From Oscarella lobularis (taxonomy: Eukaryota > Porifera > Homoscleromorpha > Homosclerophorida > Oscarellidae), in assembly GCF_947507565.1 (NCBI RefSeq), contig NC_089176.1, forward strand, positions 2,170,001 to 2,234,000: a DNA stretch of 64,000 bases, given 5' to 3'. The position numbers were made by a program, and so were the translations under genes. Positions 47,616-58,230 of the stretch are shown one piece after another (position 1 is the stretch's first letter; the number at the start of each line of letters is the position of its first letter). The notes beneath the pieces were generated by a model that ran no database searches, was not told the DNA's origin, and saw nothing but the letters and a program-made list of their open reading frames with translations.

Positions 47616-50579
47616 ATGACTGTTTTTGTCGCCACGTTGCCGCTTTTTTTCGTTCTTTGTCTGTCTCAGTCGTCTGATTTAGCGGTGAAGAGCACGCCTG
47701 TGATCCACATCGGTACAAGTCGGTTTATAGTTGGGCAGCGATGCCTCGTTTATGATTCGTGATAGTTCGGGGCAACAAAAGCAGCGTCTTTCTCTCTCAC
47801 CTTGACTTGATTTTGGAGAAAATACGAAGCAGCTTTCCTGATCTGATTCAAACGAGAACTCGCCAAGGTTTCTCATAGTAGACTGTATGGCATAGCGCAT
47901 CTAATAGTTGCCTAATCAGCCGTCTGTACGTTATGTATAGATTGTTCCTTTCAGAGTGATTCGACTCTTTTGCTGCATTTCACGACTAACTGTTTGCCGT
48001 CTGGGTATACGTCTCTTCCTGTTATTGCAGTTGCATCTGGCGAAAGGCAGCGGCTGATTGGAATGGGGAATCTAGGCGAAGGCCAAATAAGGGCAGCATT
48101 AGCAGTCGCTAGTCACAACAGATGGAGAAAAGTAGAACTTTGGACCGACGATGACGACGGTGAGCATGTCTTCGAAGTAATTAAACGTAGAGTTTCAAGC
48201 TAAAGACGGCACTATAGTTATTCCGCTCTTCTCGCGTTTGGTGTCGGCGTCGTCGACAGTATCGACTATTCGTCACCTGGGGGCACTGAACGAGACGATC
48301 CGCTCGCTATCAAACAAACATGATGCAGAAGCCATAGTCGTTCACTGTTTGAGTTCTTCTTGTTTCAGGACATTCCGAACGGTAATTTACCCGATACGGA
48401 CGTAACACTCGAAGCTGTTATTTGCACGCTAGATGTGTTCCGCGTGGAACGGTGCAAATGTAACATGGATCTATACAGAGGACGTCACCAGATTATTAGT
48501 AAGTTATATATCACGCAGTAAGCGTCTATAGTACGGAGTACTGTGGGAATTGTCTTCAGGCAGCAAAGAAGCAGTTTTGGCATCCTGTTCATGCGTTTGG
48601 ACTAGAACGAGTATTTCCTCAGCACGATTGGCTCAAGCAGCACTCAGACGCGTGCGAAGGCTTGTTGTCGAAATGTCCGGCGGATCTCACGCAATGGACG
48701 GCGGTAGATCAAATAATACTTTAATTAATTAAAGGTCTTTGGCTCGGAATATATTCTCTTGAATAGGCAACACAAGCTGATGTGTACGACGGTATTCTTT
48801 TCTTGAATCGTCTTGCAGATTACCGTGGCTCGTCGCTGTCGACTCGCATGATAAGAACACTTGCGAAGGAAGTAAGTAATCTTCCCGAGCACTTGCTTTG
48901 AAAGCGATATTTTTTTCCTGTAGATTAGTCCATTGGCTGCAAGCGGTCCTATTGATTTGAACAGCAACTTGAGAGGAAGACTGTACAATAATTACAACGT
49001 GATTAATTTGGAAGATCCCTTTCTTTTCAAGGTAGAGGTGTCACGTGTTTATATCTGAGATATGCTATTGAATATAGGTTGGAGTATATGGGAAAAGAGG
49101 ATTTTCTCCAACTAAAGAGCGAAGTAAAAGAGCCAAATTCGAAAATCACACTGAATTTCCGAGTTGCACTCCAGTCAAAGGACCTCCGTACCATTTTAAA
49201 ATTGGCATTATACAGGTACAGATAGGTATAGCCTTTAATAGTTTATGCGTTGATCACCTTATAGGAAGAGCCGTTCTTGTTTACTAACGTCGTTAATGGA
49301 AGCTACGACGGATTAATCGTTGATTTACTGAACCAACTAGGAGATACTATGGACTTCACTTACGAGCTTGTTGAGATTGCCGACGGCAGATACGGAACAT
49401 TTACGGAGTATGATGATGGTAGTCCTACCACCGCTAACGGTCTAGTGAGCGACGTTGCAAATTGCGTAAGATTATGTCTACAGAGAACAGCTTTATTGGT
49501 TGTAATGACGTTGTATTTAGAAAGTGGATATTGGTGCTGCTGCCATGGCAATAACTGCCGATCGGGAAAAGTACATAGACTTCACGAAACCTTGGATGGA
49601 TTACGGATTGACTCTTCTTGGACCAAAGCCTCATCCTGTCGATCCTAGTTTATTGTCATTTTCTGATCCTTTCACTCCTAGAACGTGGCTAGCAATTTTG
49701 GCTCTACTTCTAGTGATGACCGTACTACTACCTATTCTTCAATACGTTGCTCCTAAAGAACTACAAAACGAAGATCAGGAAACTCGCGTTCTTCCATCTT
49801 TTGTCGACAAACTATACAATTCATTTTGGTTCTTCTTTACAACTGCTATGCAACAAGGACCAGACGGTGCCTTTTTTCTGCCCGGTAAACTTCTCTACGG
49901 TGCCTGGTACTTTTTCATTCTTATCATCGTTTCCTCGTACACCGCCAATCTGGCTGCATTTCTTACTCTCCAAAACATTCCTACCACAATTAACTCTGTG
50001 GACGACTTAGCAGCTCAGACCGAAATTCTCTACGGTACCGTCAAAGACTCGGCAGTGGAAGCCTTTTTCTTCGCTTCTGACGTTGACGTGTATCACAAAA
50101 TGAGTAAACACATGCAGATTGAAAGAGATCGCGCGATGGTGGAAAACAGTTCATATGGAATTGATCGCGCACGGGATTGGGAGACTTTCGGCGACTACGT
50201 TTTCATATGGGACTCACCTGTGTTAGAATACTTCGCAGGTCTGCAACCGTGCACAGCGCGAATAATAGGACGCACGTTCTACAAAAAAGGCTACGGTATC
50301 GCTATGCCGAAAGGCATGCCATATCACGACGATTTCACACTGGAAATATTGAATCTTCGCGAAAATGGGTGGATTGCGAAGGAGTCCGTAAAGTGGCTAA
50401 CGACGACCGATTGTCCAAGCAGTGTTGTCATTTCGGAAACTGATTCTATAACTGTGCGGCAGTTGGCCGGCGTGTTTCTTATTTCAGGTGCATTTATTTG
50501 CACTGCGATTTTGGCAGCCATCGTGCAAAGATGCTTAGTTCGTTACAAGTGCTTCAATTTGAAAGATGCTGATGGCTAG
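47616..50579 (+). CDS. ionotropic glutamate receptor-like subunit G5, truncated before its tail exon
   Basis: Eleven exons: 47616-47712, 47766-47867, 47941-48159, 48218-48381, 48433-48498, 48560-48703, 48767-48871, 48924-49031, 49078-49215, 49265-49465, 49521-50579; 800 residues. All domains through M4 are intact, but GGC TAG (50577-50579) replaces the GGG GAG of G3, ending the protein at LKDADG. The usual donor (after 50591) and a complete tail exon (50639-50701, ending QITSV) still follow. Exons 2-10 look most like G2 (EEPFLFTNVVNGSYDG, the longer exon 9), exon 11 like G3/G4, and the 3' flank like G1/G3, so the gene is a mosaic. Exon 6 lacks three codons (LKQHSDAC). Confidence 0.8.
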
Positions 50580-50638
50580 TCAAAAGATGAGGTACTATGG
50601 TAATAGCCGTGATCGGTACTAATTTAGTCTTTGTACAG

Positions 50639-50701
50639 TGGATATTGCATAAGCCTTCTCAGTCTGAAGACGATGCTGCAGATCAAATCACAAGCGTGTA
50701 G
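50639..50701 (+). pseudogene. orphan receptor tail exon after the G5 stop codon
   Basis: This matches exon 12 of G1 and G3 and is preceded by an intact TTTGTACAG acceptor. It encodes 20 residues ending QITSV and then TAG. Because exon 11 stops at 50577-50579, it would be untranslated unless the stop is bypassed. Confidence 0.75.
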
Positions 50702-51720
50702 GGTGCAATTACACTTGAGGTATATGTTGTCTTGTGCTGCATTGTACGTGCAGCACTCACTACTCTCACAGCAATTATCCGGAAATATTAGCCCAACTGC
50801 ATTTCTAGTGAACCGAGCACTTTTGTTTAGGCTGATCAGCTCTTACTAATACGGTTTGTGATAAAAAGACCTCCAACAAAAGGTCTCTCTAGGTAGTTTA
50901 GTGACTTTGGCAGCTTGTTGGCTCCGCGCTGAGCTATTATTATACATCAGGTACTGTGTACATTCAATGAGCTTACTTGCCTCGTACCTTGATAGGAGAG
51001 TTTGCTGAAGAGAGGACATAAAGATCTATTTTTGTACGGTGCAGATCAGCGCTTCGATGAACTTGAGCAATAAGCGAGGCACCCTTTTCAGTTTGCTGAG
51101 GTATGTCTAAGTGAGCTGTTATGCAACTGTTTTTCAGTTGAACGCATCCATGCTGAGCTCATGCAATCAGCAGATCCTTAGGGGGTCGTTACCTCAAGAA
51201 AAAGGTGCTCATTTTTACTTAAAATTATGTGAGCTCTCAAAGAGACATAGGGGATTACGCCTACTGAAAGAAGAGTACTCTTCTTTCAGCCGGGGACTCT
51301 AATAACCCGGCTCTGTCATGGAGACCGTACACTTTTCTGTCGAGTCTCTCGTGCAAGCTTTTCCGGCGTCCGTTCCAGGACGGGGCTGGCACACAATCAG
51401 CCTCAACGAAGAGGTAGAGGCGAAGGTAATGCCGCAGCAACAGAACTAGAACTATGCACTGCTGGTCCATGGAATTTTATCTCCGAATCGCAGCATTGGA
51501 GCGGTTACCGTCATCTAAGAGACTGCTGGCAAAGTTCAATCGACCTGACGACTCGGCAGTTCGACGAATTGGCGCATAGTATTAATTTACCAAAGCTCTT
51601 CTGCAGGCAAGATCTCCGGTTTTACGACATTTATTTAAAAGAGAGACAGGGAAAGGCGGAAAAAAGACAAAAAGGCAGAAAGACAGAAAAAGGTATATGA
51701 AATCTCTTCACTTCCGGCTC
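50702..51720. other. 3' flank of G5 and unique junction sequence
   Basis: Bases 50702-51290 repeat the G1/G3 3' flank. At about 51291 the match ends, and 51301-51590 is unlike anything else in the window; it starts with a frame METVHFSVESLV that I cannot assign. From about 51595 it matches the 3' flank of the intact kinase gene (60500-60660), including the purine-rich AGACAGAAAAA repeats, and so belongs to the kinase pseudogene block. Confidence 0.5.
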
Positions 51721-52697
51721 TCAGATGGTAAATCGCCGAGCAGCCATTTTGTTGTCAGTTTTTGAGCACGCGATCTTTTCTTCTAATTTGACGGCCGCTG
51801 CTTTCGAGCGCTGTGCAAACTCTTCCGAAAGTAGTGAAGTGGCGGACTTGTCAGGAAGTTCAGGTAATTCGGAATCTGGAACGACAGGCGGACGTAGCCT
51901 TCCTTCCTCCGCGGCCCTCCAATCGATTCCTTCAAAGTATTCGTGCTGACGAATGGGTCGTCGCTCCTCGATCATTCCCAGTCGTTTCGATGGGTCTTTC
52001 TGTAGAATCTACACGCAAGTACTAGTCACGTAAGGAAATAAACAAGTAGGACTTCGGTACCTCAAGAAGAAATTTCTTCATTTTCACCGAGGAGTCTGGA
52101 TCCGGCTGGTATTCTTCGTCCAGGATTGCATCCTGGATTTCGTTCACAGTGTCGCGATAGAAGGGCGACTGAAGAAAAGAAAAGCGGTATTTATAAGACT
52201 TCTCACTATCTTATGCATTGGGTATAGTAGAACCTACCGCCAGATTCACGAGTTCATGGGACACGATTCCCAAACACCAGTAGTCAACCGATTGGTTGTA
52301 CTCCTCTTCTCTCAGAATCTTGAAGAAAAGATGCGCGTCTAACGAACGTATGAAGAAGTAAATTTGTATGTTTTACCTCTGGCGCCATATATCCACTGAT
52401 CAACACGTTTTCTACCTTGATGTCTCTGACGAAAGTATCTGAAGAAAGTATATAGTCAATAGTAAATAGTAAGTAACGTTGTGCATGCGCCACAGTACCT
52501 GTGTATTATGCCCTTTCTGTGCAGATATTGGATTGCGACGAGGAGTTCAGCGATGTAGAATCTGTTAATCCAGAAGACACGTTTTAATTAATGCTGTTTC
52601 TCATAGTCCAATTCAGAGTACAGTACCTTGCTTCCGCGTCGCTAAAAAGAGACTCCTGACTCGTACACAGTTCGAAGAGATCTCCTCCAAGCTCTAC
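51721..52697 (-). pseudogene. AGC-kinase pseudogene copy 1
   Basis: It has equivalents of exons 3 (partial) to 8 of the kinase gene at 60695-62679, with intact-looking splice sites. Examples are LQKDPSKRLGMIEERRPIR in exon 8, SPFYRDTVNEIQDAILDE in exon 7 and NQSVDYWCLGIVSHELVN in exon 6. Exons 1-2 are gone, so there is no glycine loop or ATP-binding lysine. Exon 5 joins VENVLISG directly to YMAPE, deleting the DFG-equivalent and the activation loop. Exon 8 also lacks the block with the hydrophobic motif. It could not encode an active kinase. Confidence 0.8.
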
Positions 52698-52714
52698 AAA
52701 CTTATTTCCGGCTC

Positions 52715-53877
52715 TCAGATGATAAATCGCCGAGCAGCCATTTTGTTGTCAGTTTTTGAGCACGCAATCTTTTCTTCTATTTTGATGGCCGCTGCTTTCG
52801 AGCGCTGTGCAAACTCTTCCGAAACCCAATCGAATCCGTCGAAGTAGTGAAGTAGTTTGCGCTGCTCGGCGTTCAGTTCGACAGGCACTAGACTGACTTG
52901 TGGCTCAGATTTGCTCTCAGGTACATTCTCCACTTTGATGTCTCTGAAAAAAAGACGAATTCAATAGGAAATATTGTTGTTCACGCTGCTCAGGGTCACC
53001 TGGCGGACTTGTCAGGAAGTTCAGGTAATTCGGAATCTGGAACGACAGGCGGACGGAGCCTTCCTTCCTCCGCGGCCTTCCAATCGATCCCTTCAAAGTA
53101 TGCATTCTGGACGAATGGGTCGTCGCTCCTCGATCATTCCCAGTCGTCTCGGCGGGTACGTCTTTTCTGAGAATCTGCACGCAAGCACTGTACAGTCACG
53201 TAAGGAAAAAAACAAGTAGGACGTCGGTACCTCGAGAAGAAATTTCTTCATTGCCACTGTGGAGTCTGGATCGTTTGATATTTTTCGTCGAGGATGGCGT
53301 CCTGGATTTCGTCGACTGTGTCGCGATAGAATGGCGACAGGCGAAAAGAAAGGCGGTATTTATAAGACTTCTCACTATCTTATGCATTGGGTATAGTAGA
53401 ACCTACCGAAAGATTCACGAGTTCATGGGACACGATTCCCAAACACCAGTAGTCGACCGATTTGTTATATGCCTCTCCTCTGAGAATCTTGAAGAAAAGA
53501 TGCGCGTCTAACGTATGAAGAAGTAAATTTGTATGTTTTACCTCTGGCGCCATATAACGAGGCGTGCCGACGAATGTGGTCTTGAGTTCTTTGACCACGC
53601 CCAAGTCGCACACACTGTCCACTGATCAACACGTTTTCTACCTTGATGTCTCTGAAGAAAGTATAAAGTCAATAGTAAATAGTAAGTAACGTTGTGCATG
53701 CGATACAGCACCTGTGTATGATGCCTTTGCTGTGTAGATATTGAATCGACGCGAGGAGTTCAGTTATATAGAATCTGTTAATCAGAAGACACGTTTTAAT
53801 TAATTAAGGCTGTTTCTCATAGTCCAATTCAGAGTACAGTACTTCGCTTCCGCGTCGCTGAAAGGAGACTCCTGACT
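52715..53877 (-). pseudogene. AGC-kinase pseudogene copy 2, rearranged
   Basis: Pieces related to exons 3-8 are present, but exon 8 is split. Its tail (HYFDGFDWVSEEF) is fused to the start of an exon 5 copy (RDIKVENV), and the front part is frameshifted after ILRKD. The exon 7 acceptor is lost (CGCCTG where CTTCAG is expected) and exon 7 has a 1-base frameshift. Exon 5 is out of frame around SVCDLGVVKEL. Several independent lesions make this a clear pseudogene. Confidence 0.85.
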
Positions 53878-53880
53878 CAC

Positions 53881-55180
53881 CTATGTATTATTCCCTTTTC
53901 GTGCAGAGACTGTAGGGCAACGAGAAGTTCGGCTATGTAAAACCTTAATAAGAGGTCGATCATTTAAAGAGGGAGTCTCTTCTTTTCTTTTAGAGGCCGC
54001 CGCTGCTTCTGCTGCTAAAAATTCGTCTGATACCCAGTCAAAGCCTTCGAAATGGTGAAGGTGTTTTTGCATTTCGTCGTTCAATTCAACTGGTGCTAGT
54101 TCGACAGAAGGCTCGTCTTCCGGAATCTCTGGAACGCTTTCGTCCGGAATGACAGGCGGGCGCGTTCGTCCTTCCGCCGCTTCTTCCCAGTCGATCCCGC
54201 CGAAGTATCTGTCGAATTGGCTGTCGACGTTCGATCATACCAAGCTGCGCTGACGGGTCTTTATTTAAAATCTGCGCGCAAACACTGTTTAGTCCACATA
54301 AAGTAAGCAAGAATATACGATGGTACCTGTCTAAGGAACCTTTTCATCTCCGATGATGTATCAGGATTCGGCTCGTACTTCTCATTCAGAATTGCGTCCT
54401 GAATTTCTTCTACGCTGTCGCGGTAAAATGGAGACTGAAAAAAGGTACGACGTTTTCCGCTCGATGGGTACTGAAGCAGAACTTACCGCTAAATTTGCCA
54501 GTTCGTGTGACAAGATTCTAAGCGACCAGTAATCCACGGACTGGTCGTACGACTGGCCCAATAAAATCTTAAAGAAGAAAAAGAAATTGTCTTGTAAGTT
54601 GAAAAATTGTGCTGTTAACTGCCTACCTCTGGGGCCATATAGTGTGGCGTTCCTACAAGAGTGGTTGTCCTTCCGCCGTCTTCTTTTAGGCATTCTTTTG
54701 CAACGCTCATGTCGCAGAGCTTCGCGTGGCCACTTCTACTAACGAGCACGTTTTCCATTTTAATGTCCCTGAAGTAAAAAAAGATTAGGTAGATAAATAG
54801 TAAATAAAAACGCAATACCCACCTATGTATTATTCCCTTTCCGTGCAGAGACTGTATGTAAGGCAACGAGAAGTTCAGCTATGTAAAACCTTTTAGTAAG
54901 ACGTCAATTATTTGCATCTTCTCTTGCATGTAAACCGTACTACTTCTCTTCCGTGTTGCGGAAAGGAGACTTCTGACTCGTACAGAGTTTGAAGAGATCG
55001 CCTCCGAGTGCTACTTCCATTGCGTAGAATAGGTACGACTAGAATCAGAAGAGGTCGATTCAATTTTTGTATGATTTGTTTCTTTGCTTACGTCGTTCTG
55101 GAAAGTGGACAATAAGTGGATGAAAAGAAGATGATTGGGTTGCGACCAGAGCGTTCTTTTCTATCCAGAGAGGTACGACT
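53881..55180 (-). pseudogene. AGC-kinase pseudogene copy 3, more diverged
   Basis: It has equivalents of exons 2 (partial) to 8. Exon 8 contains KDPSAQLGMIERRQPIRQ, then a 5-base deletion that shifts the frame, then HHFEGFDWVSDEF. Exon 5 reads RDIKMENVLVS with CDMSVAKE, so the DFG-equivalent is DMS. Exon 4 has a 4-base insertion, and exon 2 is truncated and frameshifted after WIEKNALVAT. A second exon 4 copy is fused to the tail of exon 8 (53881-53945). Its sequence differs more from the intact gene than copies 1 and 2 do, so it may descend from a separate older paralogue. Confidence 0.8.
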
Positions 55181-55945
55181 AGAATCAGAAGACATTGAGG
55201 CGAAATCTCTTTAGCTACAGTACCTGGTATTTATTTATATATTTATATTTACTTTGTTCTGGAACATGGTGAGCGAGTAGCGAAACAAGTACAGTACCAA
55301 TATCGAGATAAACGCTGAGGAAAAACAGGGAGAAACTTCAGGTTGCAAACAGGAGCTGTTGCTGTGCAACTGTGACGTCACAAAGATAAAATGGGTAATA
55401 GGCGTCCACCCAATAATCTCAGCCCGTGCAATCAGATTGCGCGAAGATTATTGGGCGAATGCCCATTATCTAATTTATCTTTGTGACGTCACAGGTACAT
55501 AGTAATCATCGTTCGCTTTCAAACTCTAGTAGTACATGTACATGTATTCGTGGTTCAAACAAGCGCTGCACCTAGATGACAAAGCTCTTCATCTCTGGTG
55601 TTGATTCGGGGTTCGGCTCGTATTTTTTGACACACAGGGCCAAAAAAACATAAAACAGATCCGAAGCAAATTTCTGCAAGAAATGTTCAACGGTAGAAAG
55701 ACAAACAAAATACGCCCGTCCAATCACGGAGATGTCATAGGGAATGCGTCACGTGAACGCTACGTCAGCCTGCATCATCTATACTACTAAGAGCGGCGGC
55801 CATCTTGGATGACGTCAAAACCTTTTGTTAAAATCACTAAGGCTCTTTCGCTGCGCCTTCTACCGCACTCTCTTGCGGCGCAAACATCTCCGGCGATCCG
55901 CGCGGAGATGACTGGCTATCTCTTTTTTCTCAGACGACATCGGGC
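55181..55945. other. gene-free region left of the repeat block
   Basis: No coding feature supported. It contains a fold-back element (55371-55493) and sequence just before it (55320-55370) that is related to 63080-63160. Confidence 0.5.
55371..55493. repeat. 123-base fold-back element with 20-base perfect inverted ends
   Basis: TGTGACGTCACAAAGATAAA at 55371-55390 is exactly inverted at 55474-55493. Inside, CCCAATAATCT pairs with AGATTATTGGG. Each end contains TGACGTCA, which is itself a palindrome. It looks like a MITE; a related but decayed sequence is at 63090-63265. Confidence 0.8.
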
Positions 55946-56140
55946 GCTCCCTTATGGGGTGCACAATGTCTGGTGCTTTTGTCTTCATTATGACGTCATA
56001 CGGCACAAAGCACTCTTAATTGTGTGCCTTGAAAGGAGGGGCCAGTAGACACACACTACGCCTTATTTTGCACCGCAATAACGTGCAAGTATCGCGCAAT
56101 AACGTTTGAGCCATTCGCCAAAACCTCACAGAATCTAAAT
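55946..56140. repeat. dispersed 200-base repeat, copy 1
   Basis: From TTATGGGGTGCACAATG through TGAGCCATTCGCCAAAA this matches 57116-57318 closely and 58033-58230 more weakly. The three copies have the same orientation and surround the satellite array. I recognise no protein in it. Confidence 0.75.
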
Positions 56141-56211
56141 GTGAGGTTTTTGGAAAGGCCAGCTATGTAGGCTAAATAAGAGAGATCAGGGCCTCATCTT
56201 TGACTCTTAGG

Positions 56212-57044
56212 GTCTGTGATCACAGGGTATCTGTGGTTATCTGTGATCACAGGGGTAGATGTACAGGATCACAGGGGGCATCTGCTTTGGGGTACCTGCG
56301 TTATCACAGGGTAACTGTGATAACTGTGATCATCGGGTAACTGAAATCACAGGGCATCTCTGATCATAGGGTATCTGTGATCACTGTGATCACAGGCGTA
56401 TAACAGGATCACAGGGTTTCTGTGATCACATGGTAACTGTGATTACAGGGGTATCTGTGGACACAGGGTAACTGTGATCACAGGGGTATCTGTGAACACA
56501 GGGTAACTGTGATCACAGGGGTATCTGTGATTACAGATCACAGGGTAACTCACACGGGTGTATCTGTGATCACAGGGTAACTGTGATCACAGGGGTAGCT
56601 GTGAAGATCACAGGGTAACTGTGATCACAGGATAATTTTAAATATCTGTGATCACAGAAAATCTGTCGTCACAAAATCATCTGTGATCACAAGGGCGTCT
56701 GTGATCAAAAGGGTATCTGTGATGACCGGGAAAATGTGATGACAGGGAAATTGTGATCACAAGGAAAATGTGATCACAGAAAAATTGTGATCACACGGAA
56801 AATGTGATCACAGGAAAATCGTGATCACACGGAAATTGTGATCACACGGAGATTGTGTAACTTCGATCACAGGGTAACTATAATACCAGGGTATCTGTGA
56901 TCACAGGGTAACTGTAATTACAAGTTAACTGGAATAACGAGGTATCTGTGATCACAGGGTAACTGTGATCACAGTGTAACTGTAATCGCCGGTTATGTGT
57001 GATCACAGGGTATCTTTGATCACAGGGTAACTGTGATCACCGGC
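56212..57044. repeat. satellite-like array of TGTGATCACAGGGTAAC units
   Basis: About 830 bases made almost entirely of degenerate units near 17 bases long, built on the palindrome TGTGATCACA followed by GGGTAAC or GGGTATC. There is a variant zone with AAAATTGTGATCACA around 56690-56860. The units are too irregular and too short-spaced for a CRISPR array. Confidence 0.9.
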
Positions 57045-57098
57045 GTTATAGATAATATGGGACTACCAATACGTGCACGACACTGCGGTGGCTATTTC

Positions 57099-57115
57099 CC
57101 CGTGCGAAGCACGGG
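57099..57115. repeat. short hairpin CCCGTGCGAAGCACGGG, copy 1
   Basis: Seven-base perfect stem with a GAA loop. It is repeated with the same flanks (CTATTT before, CACC after) at 58830-58846; partial versions occur near 57976 and 58018. Confidence 0.75.
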
Positions 57116-57318
57116 CACCTTATGCGGACTTATGGGGTGCACAATCCCTGGTGCTTTTGTCTTCATTATGACGTCATACGGCACCACGCACTCTGAATTG
57201 TGTGCCCTAAAAGGGAGGTTGGTTGACATACACTACGCCTTATTTTTCACCGCAAGAGCGTGGAAATATCGCGTATCAACGATTGAGCCATTCGCCAAAA
57301 AACTTCACGGCGTATGAC
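57116..57318. repeat. dispersed 200-base repeat, copy 2
   Basis: Best match to the copy at 55946-56140; shared landmarks are CTTCATTATGACGTCATACGG and TGAGCCATTCGCCAAAA. It follows the hairpin copy 1 directly. Confidence 0.75.
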
Positions 57319-57407
57319 GTAATCTATACGTGAGCCCAAAAACCTGAACTGGAGGGCAGGCGCGCTATGTACCCTCAATTGCCTTACACTGGCTTGCTCG
57401 CAAGCTA

Positions 57408-57754
57408 TATACCGTACTCGCGCGATTAGAGCCACTGGGACTCTATTGTTTCAACTCGAGCTTGGGGCTATAATTGAGACTGGGGCTCTAATCGAAATGG
57501 GGCTTTATTATTTCATTCAGTATACGCTGACAAGCTACATTACCTACGACAAGCTTGCAATTTCAATTGGAAAGCACACTATTCATTGTCTGTATCACTG
57601 CTGTCTGTCTCCGACGTATCTGCTGTAACCTCAAATACAGCCCCGGGGCTGTATTTGAGATGGGGCTTTAATTTTTCAACTCATCGAGAAAGGGGGGCAC
57701 TATACGAGAGGGGCTCCAATCGAGAGTGGGGCTCTAATCGCGCGAGTACGGTAT
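57408..57754. repeat. about 350-base element with long inverted ends
   Basis: TATACCGTACTCGCGCGATT (57408-57427, continuing AGAGCCAC) reads inverted at 57725-57754 with one small length difference. The interior has several GGGGCT..AAT repeats and no long open frame, which fits a non-autonomous transposon. Confidence 0.75.
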
Positions 57755-58032
57755 ACGCAACTTGCTTTCTTGCTTTACAGCGAGCATTCTGCTCGCGATC
57801 AGCTTACGTCTACTTATCTTTACTCACATGAACACATGCGAGCAAGCCCGGAAAAGTGTACTAAGCACGTCACCATAGAGCTTATCGCGGGCGCCCCCAC
57901 CATAGATAATGTACACATATACGGTAGGACGATCAACACTCGCGCTGCAAGGCATGTAGAGTACATGTATCTATTTCCCCGTGCATGCATATGTGCATGT
58001 AGAGTACATGTAACTATTTCCCCGGCACCGAC

Positions 58033-58230
58033 CCTGGTGCGCTTTTCTTAATTCATTATGTCACCACGCGCTCTGAATTGTGTGCCTTAATTAAAAGGGA
58101 GACCAGTTGACACACGCTACGGCCTCCTTTGTACCACAATAACGTGCAAAAGATCGGGCGACAAATGAGCCATTCTCCAGAAACCTCACGGCGTATGACG
58201 TACTCTATAAGTGGGCCCAAAAACCTCGCA
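58033..58230. repeat. dispersed 200-base repeat, copy 3
   Basis: The most diverged of the three copies, with landmarks TCTGAATTGTGTGCC and GAGCCATTCTCCAGAAACCT, and ending at the shared GGCGTATGACGTA. Confidence 0.65.

Noticed and set aside
56212-57044. TGTGATCACA units as bacterial CRP sites or a CRISPR array
   Set aside because: The genome is eukaryotic, the CRP site has a 6-base spacer that is absent here, and the units lack unique spacers of constant length.
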